A stretch of 64,000 nucleotides of DNA. It comes from Mytilus edulis (taxonomy: Eukaryota; Mollusca; Bivalvia; Mytilida; Mytilidae). The stretch's first letter is position 1. Each line of letters starts with the position of its first letter. The stretch covers positions 48,753,838-48,817,837 of the forward strand of contig NC_092345.1 of assembly GCF_963676685.1 (NCBI RefSeq), in the 5' to 3' direction. The translations under genes were made by a program, and so were the position numbers. Positions 22,398 to 32,448 of this stretch are shown here, in pieces. The notes below the pieces were generated by a model that saw nothing but the letters and a program-made list of their open reading frames with translations, had not been told where the DNA came from and searched no databases.

Positions 22398-22482
22398 GGA
22401 TATCAACGTCTTCAGTCTAAAGAAGAAAGAATGACATCCAAAGGAGCATGTGAAGCATCTGAAGGAGCAACCTATGACTCAG
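22398..22482 (+). CDS. PML-type exonuclease exon a
   Basis: Polar, charged peptide (LQSKEERMTSKGACEASEGA) ending in a phase-1 donor GTTTGT. It is preceded by the acceptor-like TTATTCAG. If translation starts inside it, the ATG is at 22431 (AAAGA then ATG). The evidence is frame continuity with the next exon; there is no recognised domain. Confidence 0.5.
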
Positions 22483-25017
22483 GTTTGTTTTATTATAAAA
22501 AAGGAAGATTTGGTATGATTGCCAATCATGCAGACAACTCTGCACAAGAGACCAAATGACACAGAAATAAACAAATATAGGTCACCCTAGTCTACGGCCT
22601 TCAACAATTAGCCAATCCATTAACACATACTAGTCAGCTACAAAAGACCCATTTACAACAAATGTAGAACAGTTCAAATGAGAAAACTATCGTACTAATA
22701 TATGTACAATATAATGTCTGTCCATTTACTCATTTACTTTTAAGCTTTTCAAATTTCATTGAAAGATTGAAAAATGGTGTTTCCAGTTAGTACCCTGCTT
22801 TACAGTTCAACATTGATGATTGTCACTTTTACCGTTCAGAAGTCCTTTTGATATTGAAAACTGCAAGAACACAAATAAATGTTAAAACATCTGGTTTGCT
22901 GTAACTCTGACAGCGTCTTGAATAGGGTTGAAAAGTGTCGATCGTGAGCACATTTTTATAATGAAACACAGATGTGCATCAGTCAACTCTTTAATACCAT
23001 AACGTTGCTGGGCTTCTAAAATGTTGTAAATTACAAATTTTTCAAGAAAAAAATATCTCACAAACAGGCTTTGAAAATTTTGGCAAAATGCATGCTTCCA
23101 AAATGTCGTATGTGAACTTGAACATTTTTGTAAATAGCAGTGAAATAAAAACTTTGACATTTCTGTATTATCCAAGAACTTAAATTATTTTCACAGAAAT
23201 AAAGAAATGTACAATTATTTTTTTCCAAAGCCATTCTACAACGATTTTCAAGTTTTCATACAACATTTTGGAAGGAAACTTTACAAACAACTGACATTGG
23301 CAATTTTGTAATATGTCTTATTTCACACATTTTGATTGGTCTAACTGTATGCTATTTTGTAATACCAAAGATTTCCTCCCGCCCAGACCATTGGTGTCAA
23401 AAAGCATTTTTAGCCAAAAAAGTCATATACGACATTTTAGAAGCCCAGCGACGATAATCAAATTATAAAAAGAAGCATTCAGTTCTGAAATAAATGTAAG
23501 TATGAAATTTATTTATGTACACGTCATCTCATAAAAAATGTACATTGATTGATTGAGATTGGATGTAACCAGACACCATTTTTCACATTCCAGATGAAAA
23601 TGACCCATTGAAATTTTGAATTTTACTAGAAAATGATTCATGATCAAACTTATAATCCCAACTACTGAGTGTATTCTGGTGTGTACATGTTTATAAAACT
23701 AATTTGCTTGTTGTAGAAATTAGCCTGGGATATCAAGATGCAGATATCCACCAGATACCAAATGCTACACCAAAGCCAACCTCATCAAAAGTTGAGGGAC
23801 TTATAAACATGTCTGCATCCTTCATTGTAATGGACTTGGAAACAACTGATTTGAGTATGTTAGCTGACATATATAATCAATTATGTTTGAACAGTTCTTT
23901 ATTTGAAAATCAATGGCTTCTAACAAATAAAAATAGAATTCTGGAGCTTTTAAATTTCATTTTTAAAACCGCTAATATTAAAAAAAAAAGAAGGGGTATG
24001 ATTGCCAATAAGACAACTTCTCACAAGAGACCAAATGACACAAAAATTAACAACTATAGATCACTGTATGGCCTTCAAAATGAGCAAAGCCCATACCGTA
24101 TAGTCAGCGCTAAGAGGCACTGACATTACAAATGTGAAATAATTCGAACGAGGAAACCTATTTAAACAAAATTGTAATTATTGTAACACATAAACACATT
24201 TGTAAGTCATTGCATTCTGGATAATAAAACACAGAAATGTTGGAAAACTGCACACAAGATAACAATCACATTATATCAATTGGAACCGTGACATATATAT
24301 CATACCACACTGCGTGACAGTCTTAGAAATCTGCTATTCATTACAATATACTACAATGACTTTTCTTCTTGAGAATGCTTAATTTAAAAATGAATTTTCT
24401 TTTTTTTAATTCCAGTTAGGCATAATGTTATCCCTCATATAACTCAGATAGCCGCTGTAGAACACGAAACTGGCAGCCAGTTTTCCTGTTATGTGGTACC
24501 AAAAGCTCAAATGTCATCAGGAGCTGCAGAAATAACAGGAATTGTGTGGGATGGGACCAACCTTAGACTAAAGGGAAACGTTGTCGCTGCAGTACCGATA
24601 TTTGAAGCTCTCAGCAACTTTTTCTTATGGTTGCAGAAATTTCATAAAGCTGTCCTGATTGCCCATAATGGAAAACAGTTTGACTTCCGTATTTTGTCAA
24701 ACGCAGCTGACAAATCTAAATTATTTAATATGTTCTTGGAAAGTTGTGTTGGCTGTATTGACTCTATTGATGTCATGAAATCCAAATTTCCAAAACTTCA
24801 GAAGTATTCTCAACCTTACTTGGCAGAATATATTTGCAATAAAAACTATAATGCACATAATGCACTGGACGACGTGTCAATGTTAAATGAAATATTAAAA
24901 GAAGCAAAGGTTTCTTCAGTTGACCTCTTAAAGCATATATACTCGCCTGCTGATCATTTGCTACAGGAAAACTTTAATAAAACAAGCTCAAGAATTTACC
25001 CAGCCTGCATTTCTTAA
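22398..25017 (+). CDS. PML-type DEDDh 3'-5' exonuclease, three exons recognised
   Basis: Exons: 22398-22482 (GYQRLQSKEERMTSKG..., possible start ATG at 22431), 23717-23854 and 24416-25017. Splice phases agree: G|AA at the first junction, A|TT at the second. From the ATG at 22431 the product is 263 aa. Catalytic DEDDh set: Asp57 and Glu59 in VMDLETTDL, Asp153 in LIAHNGKQFDF, His211 and Asp216 in AHNALDDV. The order, the spacing and the following LLKHIYSPAD segment resemble the exonuclease-III-like domain at the C-terminus of vertebrate PML, which lacks these acidic residues. Predicted activity: metal-dependent 3'-5' exonuclease. The first exon is open upstream with an acceptor-like TTATTCAG at 22397, so more 5' exons may exist. 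Introns hold family-A repeats. The annotated stop may result from a frameshift (see 24970-25233). Confidence 0.8.
22501..22705 (+). repeat. Dispersed repeat family A (copy in intron of PML-type gene)
   Basis: Starts with GGTATGATTGCCAATCATG, then CAAGAGACCAAATGACACAG, TATAGGTCACC and GGCCTTCAACAATTAGC. The same ordered words recur at 23980-24165, 29868-30125, 31130-31550 (reverse), 36040-36220 (weak), 38100-38235, 55435-55605 (reverse) and 60900-61060 (reverse, weak). Confidence 0.75.
23717..23854 (+). CDS. PML-type exonuclease exon b (Exo I motif)
   Basis: The acceptor is TTGCTTGTTGTAG and the donor GTATGT. It encodes a Pro/Ser/Thr-rich linker (IPNATPKPTSSKVEG) then MSASFIVMDLETTDL, the Exo I motif. 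An alternative start is the ATG at 23809. Confidence 0.85.
23980..24165 (+). repeat. Dispersed repeat family A (second intronic copy)
   Basis: GGTATGATTGCCAATAAGAC through CATACCGTATAGTCAGC and AATTCGAACGAGGAAAC. It lies in the intron between exons b and c. The exon-b frame reads through the intron into it, producing an artefactual 139-codon ORF. Confidence 0.8.
24416..25017 (+). CDS. PML-type exonuclease exon c (Exo II and III motifs)
   Basis: The acceptor is TTTTTTTTAATTCCAG. It encodes PHITQIAAVEHETG, LIAHNGKQFDFRIL (Exo II) and AHNALDDVSMLNEIL (Exo III), and stops at TAA 25015-25017. This is the catalytic core. Confidence 0.9.
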
Positions 25018-25233
25018 TTGGTCAGGGTTTGGTGGAAATGACAATAGCAGAAACATTTCAGGATCCAGTTTAAATTTTGACCACTTGAAACTTATCTGGA
25101 AACGTGAAAGTGGGGATGGACTCACACATTGCCTGCCAAAAACAGTATTGGTAAACCAAGAGTTTCCAGCGACAAACAACTTATATGCTCATTTTTTCAG
25201 AAGCTGTCTCAGCTCTTTGCAGATACTATTTGA
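24970..25233 (+). pseudogene. Frameshifted C-terminal extension of the PML-type exonuclease
   Basis: Past the in-frame stop, the +1 frame stays open and reads RNISGSSLNFDHLKLIWKR then ESGDGL, which resembles the region following the exonuclease fold in PML-type proteins. Near 25133 similarity returns to the original frame (NSIGKPRVSSDK ... LSQLFADTI), ending at TGA 25231-25233. So one frame shift near 24965-25000 is compensated near 25125-25135. Either the gene is damaged or the assembly has two single-base errors. ATTAAA at 25470 is a possible polyadenylation signal. Confidence 0.55.
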
Positions 25234-25619
25234 CTAATTTATATACTTTTAAACACAATATTGATGTTCCAATATTGATGTTATACATGTAGTTCCACTT
25301 TTCAATGGTTCATTTTCATTTATCCAACTTTTTAAAATTATAGGTAGTACAGGTAAAAAAAAAGTTGGCCGATGATAGATGAGATCAAAGGTAATCAAGA
25401 ACAAAGAATCTTTCAATTAGAGTTTGGGTTGAATGACAGGTGAAAAATAAGACTGAAATTTATACCCGGATTAAATTTTCTGTAGTATTATTTAGCATAA
25501 CATGTTAAAAAGTGCAACTGACATTTAGTTAAATGTGATGTAAATCATTTGAAAGTATTTAAAAGTTTTTTAACCGTTAATTAAAATGTGAATTGGATAA
25601 AAAAATATCAGTTGCATTT

Positions 25620-26105
25620 TTATTCATGAAGAGATTTGTCAATGAGATGGAGCTTTTTTTGTGTAATAGAATAAGACAGATCCTCTTCGTTCATTTTTTT
25701 CTGTTCTTCTGACCAAATGATATAAATGGGACAAACTATATGTTGAATACGTTTAACTACACAAAGACTCTGACTAAACAGAACAAAATTCACACAACAT
25801 ATATACATAGTCTGGTAGTGATTCTGGTTTGTATATAAAGAACTATCGAAAAGGAAATGGTGTACAGTCTCAATGCTGCATCCACAAAAGCAAGATGGAT
25901 TAGCAATTATATTGACTCTAAACAAGTCATAGTTTAAGAAAGATGAGTAGCATCTGAATTGTGTAAGAATAATATTTAGTGTTTACGGTGCCAGGGCAGT
26001 CCATTTCTGTACATTTTCAGTATACAAGATCTGCATCTCTGCCCTGTAGTGACCTCTGGCAGAGGTATTAGTTGTACTCTTGTACTTGTGCGTTTGCCAT
26101 TTGTG
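25620..26105 (-). pseudogene. LINE 3' end relic (C-terminal zinc-knuckle region)
   Basis: On the minus strand it reads ARGHYRAEMQILYTENVQKW, then TQFRCYSSFLNYDLFRVNI, then PSCFCGCSIETVHHFLFDSS. The spacing C-x-C...E-x-x-x-H is the CCHC-like knuckle after the reverse transcriptase in CR1/L2-like non-LTR elements. Stops interrupt the frame. It abuts the tetranucleotide array. Confidence 0.65.
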
Positions 26106-26177
26106 CAATAATGGAATTTTTGATTGGATGGCTTTATATACTAAAACATGTGCTTAACTATGAAATGTAATTTTATA

Positions 26178-28311
26178 CATTCATTCATTCATTCATTCAT
26201 TCATTCATTCATTCATTCATTCATTCATTCATTCATTCATTCATTCATTCATTCATTCATTCATTCATTCATTCATTCATTCATTCATTCATTCATTCAT
26301 TCATTCATTCATTCATTCATTCATTCATTCATTCATTCATTCATTCATTCATTCATTCATTCATTCATTCATTCATTCATTCATTCATTCATTCATTCAT
26401 TCATTCATTCATTCATTCATTCATTCATTCATTCATTCATTCATTCATTCATTCATTCATTCATTCATTCATTCATTCATTCATTCATTCATTCATTCAT
26501 TCATTCATTCATTCATTCATTCATTCATTCATTCATTCATTCATTCATTCATTCATTCATTCATTCATTCATTCATTCATTCATTCATTCATTCATTCAT
26601 TCATTCATTCATTCATTCATTCATTCATTCATTCATTCATTCATTCATTCATTCATTCATTCATTCATTCATTCATTCATTCATTCATTCATTCATTCAT
26701 TCATTCATTCATTCATTCATTCATTCATTCATTCATTCATTCATTCATTCATTCATTCATTCATTCATTCATTCATTCATTCATTCATTCATTCATTCAT
26801 GCATTCATGCATGCATGCATTCATTCATTCATTCATTCATTCATGCATGCATTCATTCATTCATTCATTCATTCATTCATGCATTCATTCATGCATGCAT
26901 TCATGCATGCATTCATTCATTCATGCATTCATTCATGCATGCATTCATTCATGCATGCATTCATTCATGCATTCATTCATGCATTCATTCATGCATGCAT
27001 TCATTCATTCATTCATTCATTCATGCATTCATTCATGCATGCATTCATTCATTCATTCATGCATTCATTCATTCATTCATGCATTCATTCATTCATTCAT
27101 TCATTCATTCATTCATTCATGCATTCATTCATTCATTCATTCATTCATTCATTCATTCATGCATTCATTCATTCATTCATGCATTCATTCCTGCATTCAT
27201 TCATGCATTCATTCATTCATTCATGCATTCCTGCATTCATTCATTCATTCATTCATGCATTCATGCATTCATGCATTCATGCATTCATGCATTCATGCAT
27301 TCATTCATTCATTCATTCATTCATTCATGCATTCATGCATTCATTCATTCATTCATTCATTCATTCATTCATTCATTCATTCATTCATTCATTCATTCAT
27401 TCATTCATTCATTCATTCATTCATTCATTCATTCATTCATTCATTCATTCATTCATTCATTCATTCATTCATTCATTCAGTCAGTCAGTCAGTCAGTCAG
27501 TCATTCATTCATTCATTCATTCATTCATTCATTCATTCATTCATTCATTCATTCATGCATGCATTCATTCATTCATTCATTCATTCATGCATTCATTCAT
27601 GCATTCATTCATGCATTCATTCATGCATGCATGCATTCATTCATTCATTCATTCATTCATTCATGCATTCATTCATGCATGCATTCATTCATTCATTCAT
27701 GCATTCATTCATTCATTCATTCATGCATTCATTCATTCATTCATTCATTCATTCATTCATTCATGCATTCATTCATTCATTCATTCATTCATTCATGCAT
27801 TCATTCATGCATTCATTCATTCATTCATTCATTCATGCATTCATGCATTCATTCATTCATGCATTCATTCATTCATGCATTCATTCATTCATTCATTCAT
27901 GCATTCATTCATTCATTCATTCATTCATGCATTCATGCATTCATTCATTCATTCATGCATTCATGCATTCATGCATTCATGCATTCATTCATTCATTCAT
28001 GCATTCATGCATTCATGCATTCATTCATTCATTCATGCATGCATGCATGCATGCATTCATTCATTCATTCATTCATTCATTCATTCATTCATTCATTCAT
28101 TCATTCATTCATTCATTCATTCATTCATTCATTCATGCATTCATGCATTCATGCATTCATGCATTCATGCATTCATTCATTCATTCATTCATTCATTCAT
28201 TCATTCATTCATTCATTCATGCATTCATTCATTCATTCATGCATTCATTCATTCATGCATTCATTCATTCATTCATGCATGCATTCATTCATTCATGCAT
28301 TCATTCATTCA
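26178..28311 (+). repeat. Giant ATTC tetranucleotide array
   Basis: About 533 four-base units. Positions 26178-26800 are uninterrupted TTCA. From 26801 onward TTCA units are mixed with TGCA (ATGCAT) variants. A second pure block lies at about 27340-27478, six CAGT units at about 27477-27502, and rare TTCC/TGCA variants near 27190 and 27230. All three plus-strand frames translate to repeats of Ile-His-Ser-Phe because 12 is a multiple of both 3 and 4; the minus strand has TGA in every frame. The long ORFs here are therefore artefacts of the repeat. Confidence 0.97.
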
Positions 28312-28344
28312 CATGTTTTGGAAAGATTACTGAGTACTGTTACT

Positions 28345-28384
28345 CTATTTATATATATATTTATATATATATATATATATATAA
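28345..28384. repeat. AT dinucleotide run
   Basis: An imperfect (TA)n stretch, 30 bp beyond the tetranucleotide array. Confidence 0.8.
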
Positions 28385-28639
28385 TAAAAACATACAGGAA
28401 CAAATTTACTGTCAAATTTTAGAAATACACCTTATTATTACTAAACAAACAACCCAATGATTAACAAAAATAAAAAGTTGGCTAAATGAGAATACCTTAT
28501 TTTAAAAAGTTGGATAAATGAAAAGACATATCTCGATTAGTGACTATTTGAAAAAAAAGTTTTGCCAGTAAGGATATTTCTCTCTTATGAGTAAAAGGAT
28601 ATCTATATTTGGTATTAGCATGCATTGCAAGTTCCTGAT

Positions 28640-29000
28640 GTCTGTAAAACAGTTTTCAATTGACATTGACCACATTTAATGGATCAGTGAACAAAGTTAA
28701 GTATTCATGGTCAAGTCCATATATCAGATACAAAAAGCAATAGATCTGTTATATTTGTTGTATTGCATGATTGATCCTGATCTCATTTTCATGGTTTATT
28801 GATCAATGTTAATTTGTCTTTTTTGTCTTTTTTTCAATTACTGGTAAGGAAAAGGGTAAACTATATTTTGTTTATAAGGTGTATGTACATATATCTTTTG
28901 GCAGGTGTCATCTGACCTTGACCTTATTTTCATGGTTCATTGTTCAATGTTAGTTTGCTCTGTTTGGTCTGTTTTCAGACAATGTAAGGATATCTGAACC
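28640..29000. repeat. Dispersed repeat with TTTTCATGGTT units
   Basis: Two to three degenerate tandem copies share TGACCTTGACCTTATTTTCA, CATGGTTCATTGTTCAATG and TTAGTTTGCTCTGTTTGG. Recognised as a common bivalve repeat from memory. The rest of 28390-29540 has no visible gene. Confidence 0.5.
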
Positions 29001-29544
29001 ATATTTCACAGTGTGGGAACGGAACTGTACGGTTTTCTAATAATTTGGTCATTCGGGAGACTGTCAAACGGGGCTCCGACATTTGCAAAATAACAAGTTG
29101 CTTGATGGAAACTTCGACGAACTCTTATGTTACTCTATAACGTTTCTGCTTCAAGTTTTGGTAGCTAAAACATTCTTTATGTAAATATGAACCAATAAAA
29201 TAATAAGAAAGATATATGCATCCAAACGTTTTCCTTAGAATGGTGGAGCTCCGTGGAATACGATCAAAACTGTCACACAACAGCGATAAAAAATGTCAAA
29301 TAAACATCGAAAAATCGATGTTTGCTACCTGAATTTTCACACGTACCTTTTCTGATATATAGTCTTACCTGTCTGAAAGTTTCAAAGCCATTGTCCCAGT
29401 AGAAATCCAAATATATTCATTTTCTCCATGTCGGATATTTTTATTGACTGTACAATCGCTTGCAAGTTTACTGTACAATCACTCGGAGCCTTCCTGTACA
29501 ATCGCTTGGAATTTTTCTTTTCATCGTTTGGCCAACTAGACTAC

Positions 29545-29640
29545 TCCAAAAGGAGGATAATCTACTTTACCTTGTTATGACTTCACGGTCCAGCTAAGAA
29601 GCAAGCTAGTCAAAGGTAATAATTTTACCTACACACTCAT
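29545..29640. mobile_element. Half copy of the 22080-22369 fold-back family
   Basis: GGAGGATAATCTAC, ATGACTTCACGGTCCAGCTA and GTCAAAGGTAAT follow the same order as one arm of the 22-kb element. The facing arm is absent. Confidence 0.6.
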
Positions 29641-29867
29641 TGCATTTTGCTGTAATCCAAATATATTCAATTTCTCCATTAAATTTATTAAATACATTGC
29701 ATATGCATTGCATTGGTTGTTTCTTGCTGTCCTATTATATTCATCTATAGGTATTTGAAATGAAAATAAGCACAAAACTAGTCATTTTGACAATTAAGAT
29801 TCTATCAAGGAACCTTTTTAAGGGGACTTTTTCAGAGACAAAAACTAAATGTGTACAATAAATATAA

Positions 29868-30125
29868 AAAAGAAGATGTGGTATGATTGCCAAAGAGCTC
29901 TCCACAAGAGACCAAAATGACACAGAAATTACCAACTATAGGTCACCGTACGGCCGTTTACAATGAGCAAAGCCCATACCGCATAGTCAGCTATACAAGG
30001 ACCCAAAATAACAATGTAAAACGAGAAAACTAACGGCTTATTTATGTACAAAAAAGGCTTATTTATGTACAAAAAATGAACGAAAAACAAATACATGTAT
30101 GTAACTCATAAACAAACAACCACTG
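29868..30125 (+). repeat. Dispersed repeat family A
   Basis: A long copy: AAGATGTGGTATGATTGCC, TCCACAAGAGACC, CGTACGGCC, CATACCGCATAGTCAGC, then the extended part AACGGCTTATTTATGTAC and ACAAACAACCACTGAAT. Confidence 0.8.
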
Positions 30126-31129
30126 AATAAGTATACAAGGCAAAAAGAAAAGGAGAGTACAAAATATGTTTAGAATCTAATCTAAAATAAAAATGAAAAT
30201 AATCCTCGTACAAAATAAATATTTATATATATCGAAAAGGTGACTAGATGCTCTGGAAGGGTAATTAGCCTATTTTGAATTTTACTTAATATATCATTTA
30301 CCAGAAATTAAAAAAAAATAAGAAATACATATTTGAACAATACAACCAAGAATTTTTCATCACAAGATCGGGATATTGTAACTTGATAAAGGAATTCGAA
30401 TGTGGAATGGTACATGGTAGCTAACTACGGATCCAAGAAAAGACACGTATAGGTCAATAAACATGATATTAAAATAAGAAGATGTGGTATAATTTCAAAT
30501 GAGATGTTTGTTTATTACAAGCTATATATAGCTACTGGTAGAAAAAGCTCCAGTAAAATTAAATTTTATCAAGGATGGGAGAGGACTTGTTATCTGAAAG
30601 ACAGAGAAAACACAAAATCCTTCAACATGATTTTTTTTTATATCAATGTCACGATTCGGGCTTTTCAATATTCCCAACTATAGCATCCGACGAACGAACG
30701 AAACAGTTTTTTTTTAGTGAGAACAACATTTTATCAAACTACATGTATGTATCTTATATATTTAGAACAGGTTTCCGTTGTAAGTCAAATATATAGATCC
30801 TTAAATTTCCCAATTCATAGTTTTAAGCAGGGACTTTCTTTACTAACATATAAAGTCTCTGTTTTAAGATAAAAAATATAATAATATGAATAACTTTATT
30901 GCAAAAAGTGAAACCCTAACGGGTTAAAATGCAAACATAATATACACAAGTGCATGACAAGAAACATATAATACATGATAACTGTTTTAAACAAGTCAAG
31001 TTGATAGTAATAATATATATATATATATATATTATAAGTATATAATTGACCAATGTGGACCTTATTTTCGTAATTCCATATATTGCTTTATATAGTCTAC
31101 AACCATGATTAGACAAAATATCTTTATTG
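30126..31129. other. Gene-poor stretch
   Basis: AT-rich. It holds a (TA)n run near 31013-31032 and TTTATTGCAAAAAGTGAAACC near 30895, possibly an element tail. No credible exon. Confidence 0.45.
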
Positions 31130-31550
31130 GGATCTAGAATAGTTTTAACCTTTTTCAACTGATTTTTATAGTTCGTTCGTATGTTGTACTGTTATACCAC
31201 TGTCCGAGGTTAGGGGGAGGGTTGGGATCCTGCTAACATGTTTAACCCCGCCACATTATTTATGTATGTGCCTGTCCCAAGTCAGGAGCCTGTAATTCAG
31301 TGGTTGTCGTTTGTTTATGTGTTACATATTTGTTTTTCGTTCATTTTTTTTTACATAAATAAGGCCGTTAGTTTTCTCGTTTGAATTGTTTTACATTGTC
31401 TTATTGGGGCCTATTATAGCTGACAATGCGGTATGGGCTTTGCTCATTGTTGAAGGCTGTACGGTGACCTATAGTTGTTAATGTCTGTGTCATTTTGGTC
31501 TCTTGTGGACAGTTGTCTCATTGGCAATCATATCACATCTTCTTTTTTTT
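31130..31550 (-). repeat. Dispersed repeat family A, longest copy
   Basis: Reverse orientation. It extends from CATACCACATCTTC-like through GCGGTATGGGCTTTGCTC, GTTAGTTTTCTCGTTTG, TGTTTATGTGTTACATA and CCCGCCACATTATTTATG to GTTATACCACTGTCCGAGG, giving the fullest view of the family (about 420 bp). Confidence 0.75.
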
Positions 31551-31564
31551 TTTACAGCCTTTTC

Positions 31565-31700
31565 GTGAGTAGTAAAATCACAAAAATACTGAACTCCGAT
31601 GAAAATTCAAAACGGAGAGTCCCTAATCAAATGTTAAGACACATCAAACGAATGGATAACAATTGTCATTTTCCTGACTTGGCACGCGGCACTATCTTAA
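31565..31700 (+). repeat. Dispersed repeat family D
   Basis: GTAAAATCACAAAAATACTG, AACTCCGATGAAAATTC, AAAACGGAGAGTCCCTAATC and TTTTCCTGACTTGGCAC. Matching reverse copies lie at 51415-51595 and 53755-53835. Confidence 0.65.
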
Positions 31701-32448
31701 AAAGCTTGATTTAAAAAATTGTCCAGATATTTTCGAGCTGTAAGGATCTTGCATCAAACTTCCCGATGATATACAAATGTAGATATGTGTCACTGCTTTG
31801 GTGTCCTAAATTTCAATCTGAATATGGTACGATTTGTCGTTATTGACATTAGAGTTTATAATGTATTCGTATCATTATTTTATGATCGGGCGGGGAAAAA
31901 ATAGATAATGATTGAGGCAAAGTAAGGCTCGTAAACTTTAGCTAGTACTATTATTTATACCATTACTTTCTAGCCTAAAAACATCTTTTGAAACATACGA
32001 TATCGCGAGCAACTCTCAGCTGGTTTCGTACATTCACTAAAAATCTTACGACTAAAAAGTTGATCACAAGACTAAAAAGTTGATCACAAGTTCAACAGTG
32101 AACAATTCAGTATACTTGCTATCAATTTTACAGGCGAAGGATGACAGAATTGGACGGAAATGGTAACTCCTAGAAAACTAAATGAAATAAAGTAAAAAGA
32201 TGAATTATATTAAAGCATTGTATTTGTCGTGGATATTCAACAACAATTAACCAATTCAACTTATTTCGTAACCAGACATTAATTAGTACCAATAAATGTC
32301 AATTATGATACTTAATTAGATTCATAATTTTAAAGGAAAACACTTATAGGAAAAAATAATAACACATACTAATATACTGTTAATACAGACATCAACGAAG
32401 TCATTAATTCGTGAATAATATGGTAGTTTGTCTATGACAGTTCGTAGA
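31701..32448. other. Gene-poor stretch upstream of LINE tail
   Basis: Nothing recognised except a 21-bp unit (GACTAAAAAGTTGATCACAA) repeated twice at 32050-32090. Confidence 0.5.

Noticed and set aside
23704..24123. 139-codon ORF taken as a complete gene
   Set aside because: Only 23717-23854 is exon; the rest is intron running into a family-A repeat. The splice donor and the phase match to the next exon support the spliced model.
26148..28460. 770-codon and 508-535-codon ORFs encoding Phe-Ile-His-Ser repeats
   Set aside because: They are the translation of a tetranucleotide array. All three plus frames give the same peptide because stops cannot occur in TTCA or TGCA repeats. There is no promoter, splice or domain evidence for a gene.
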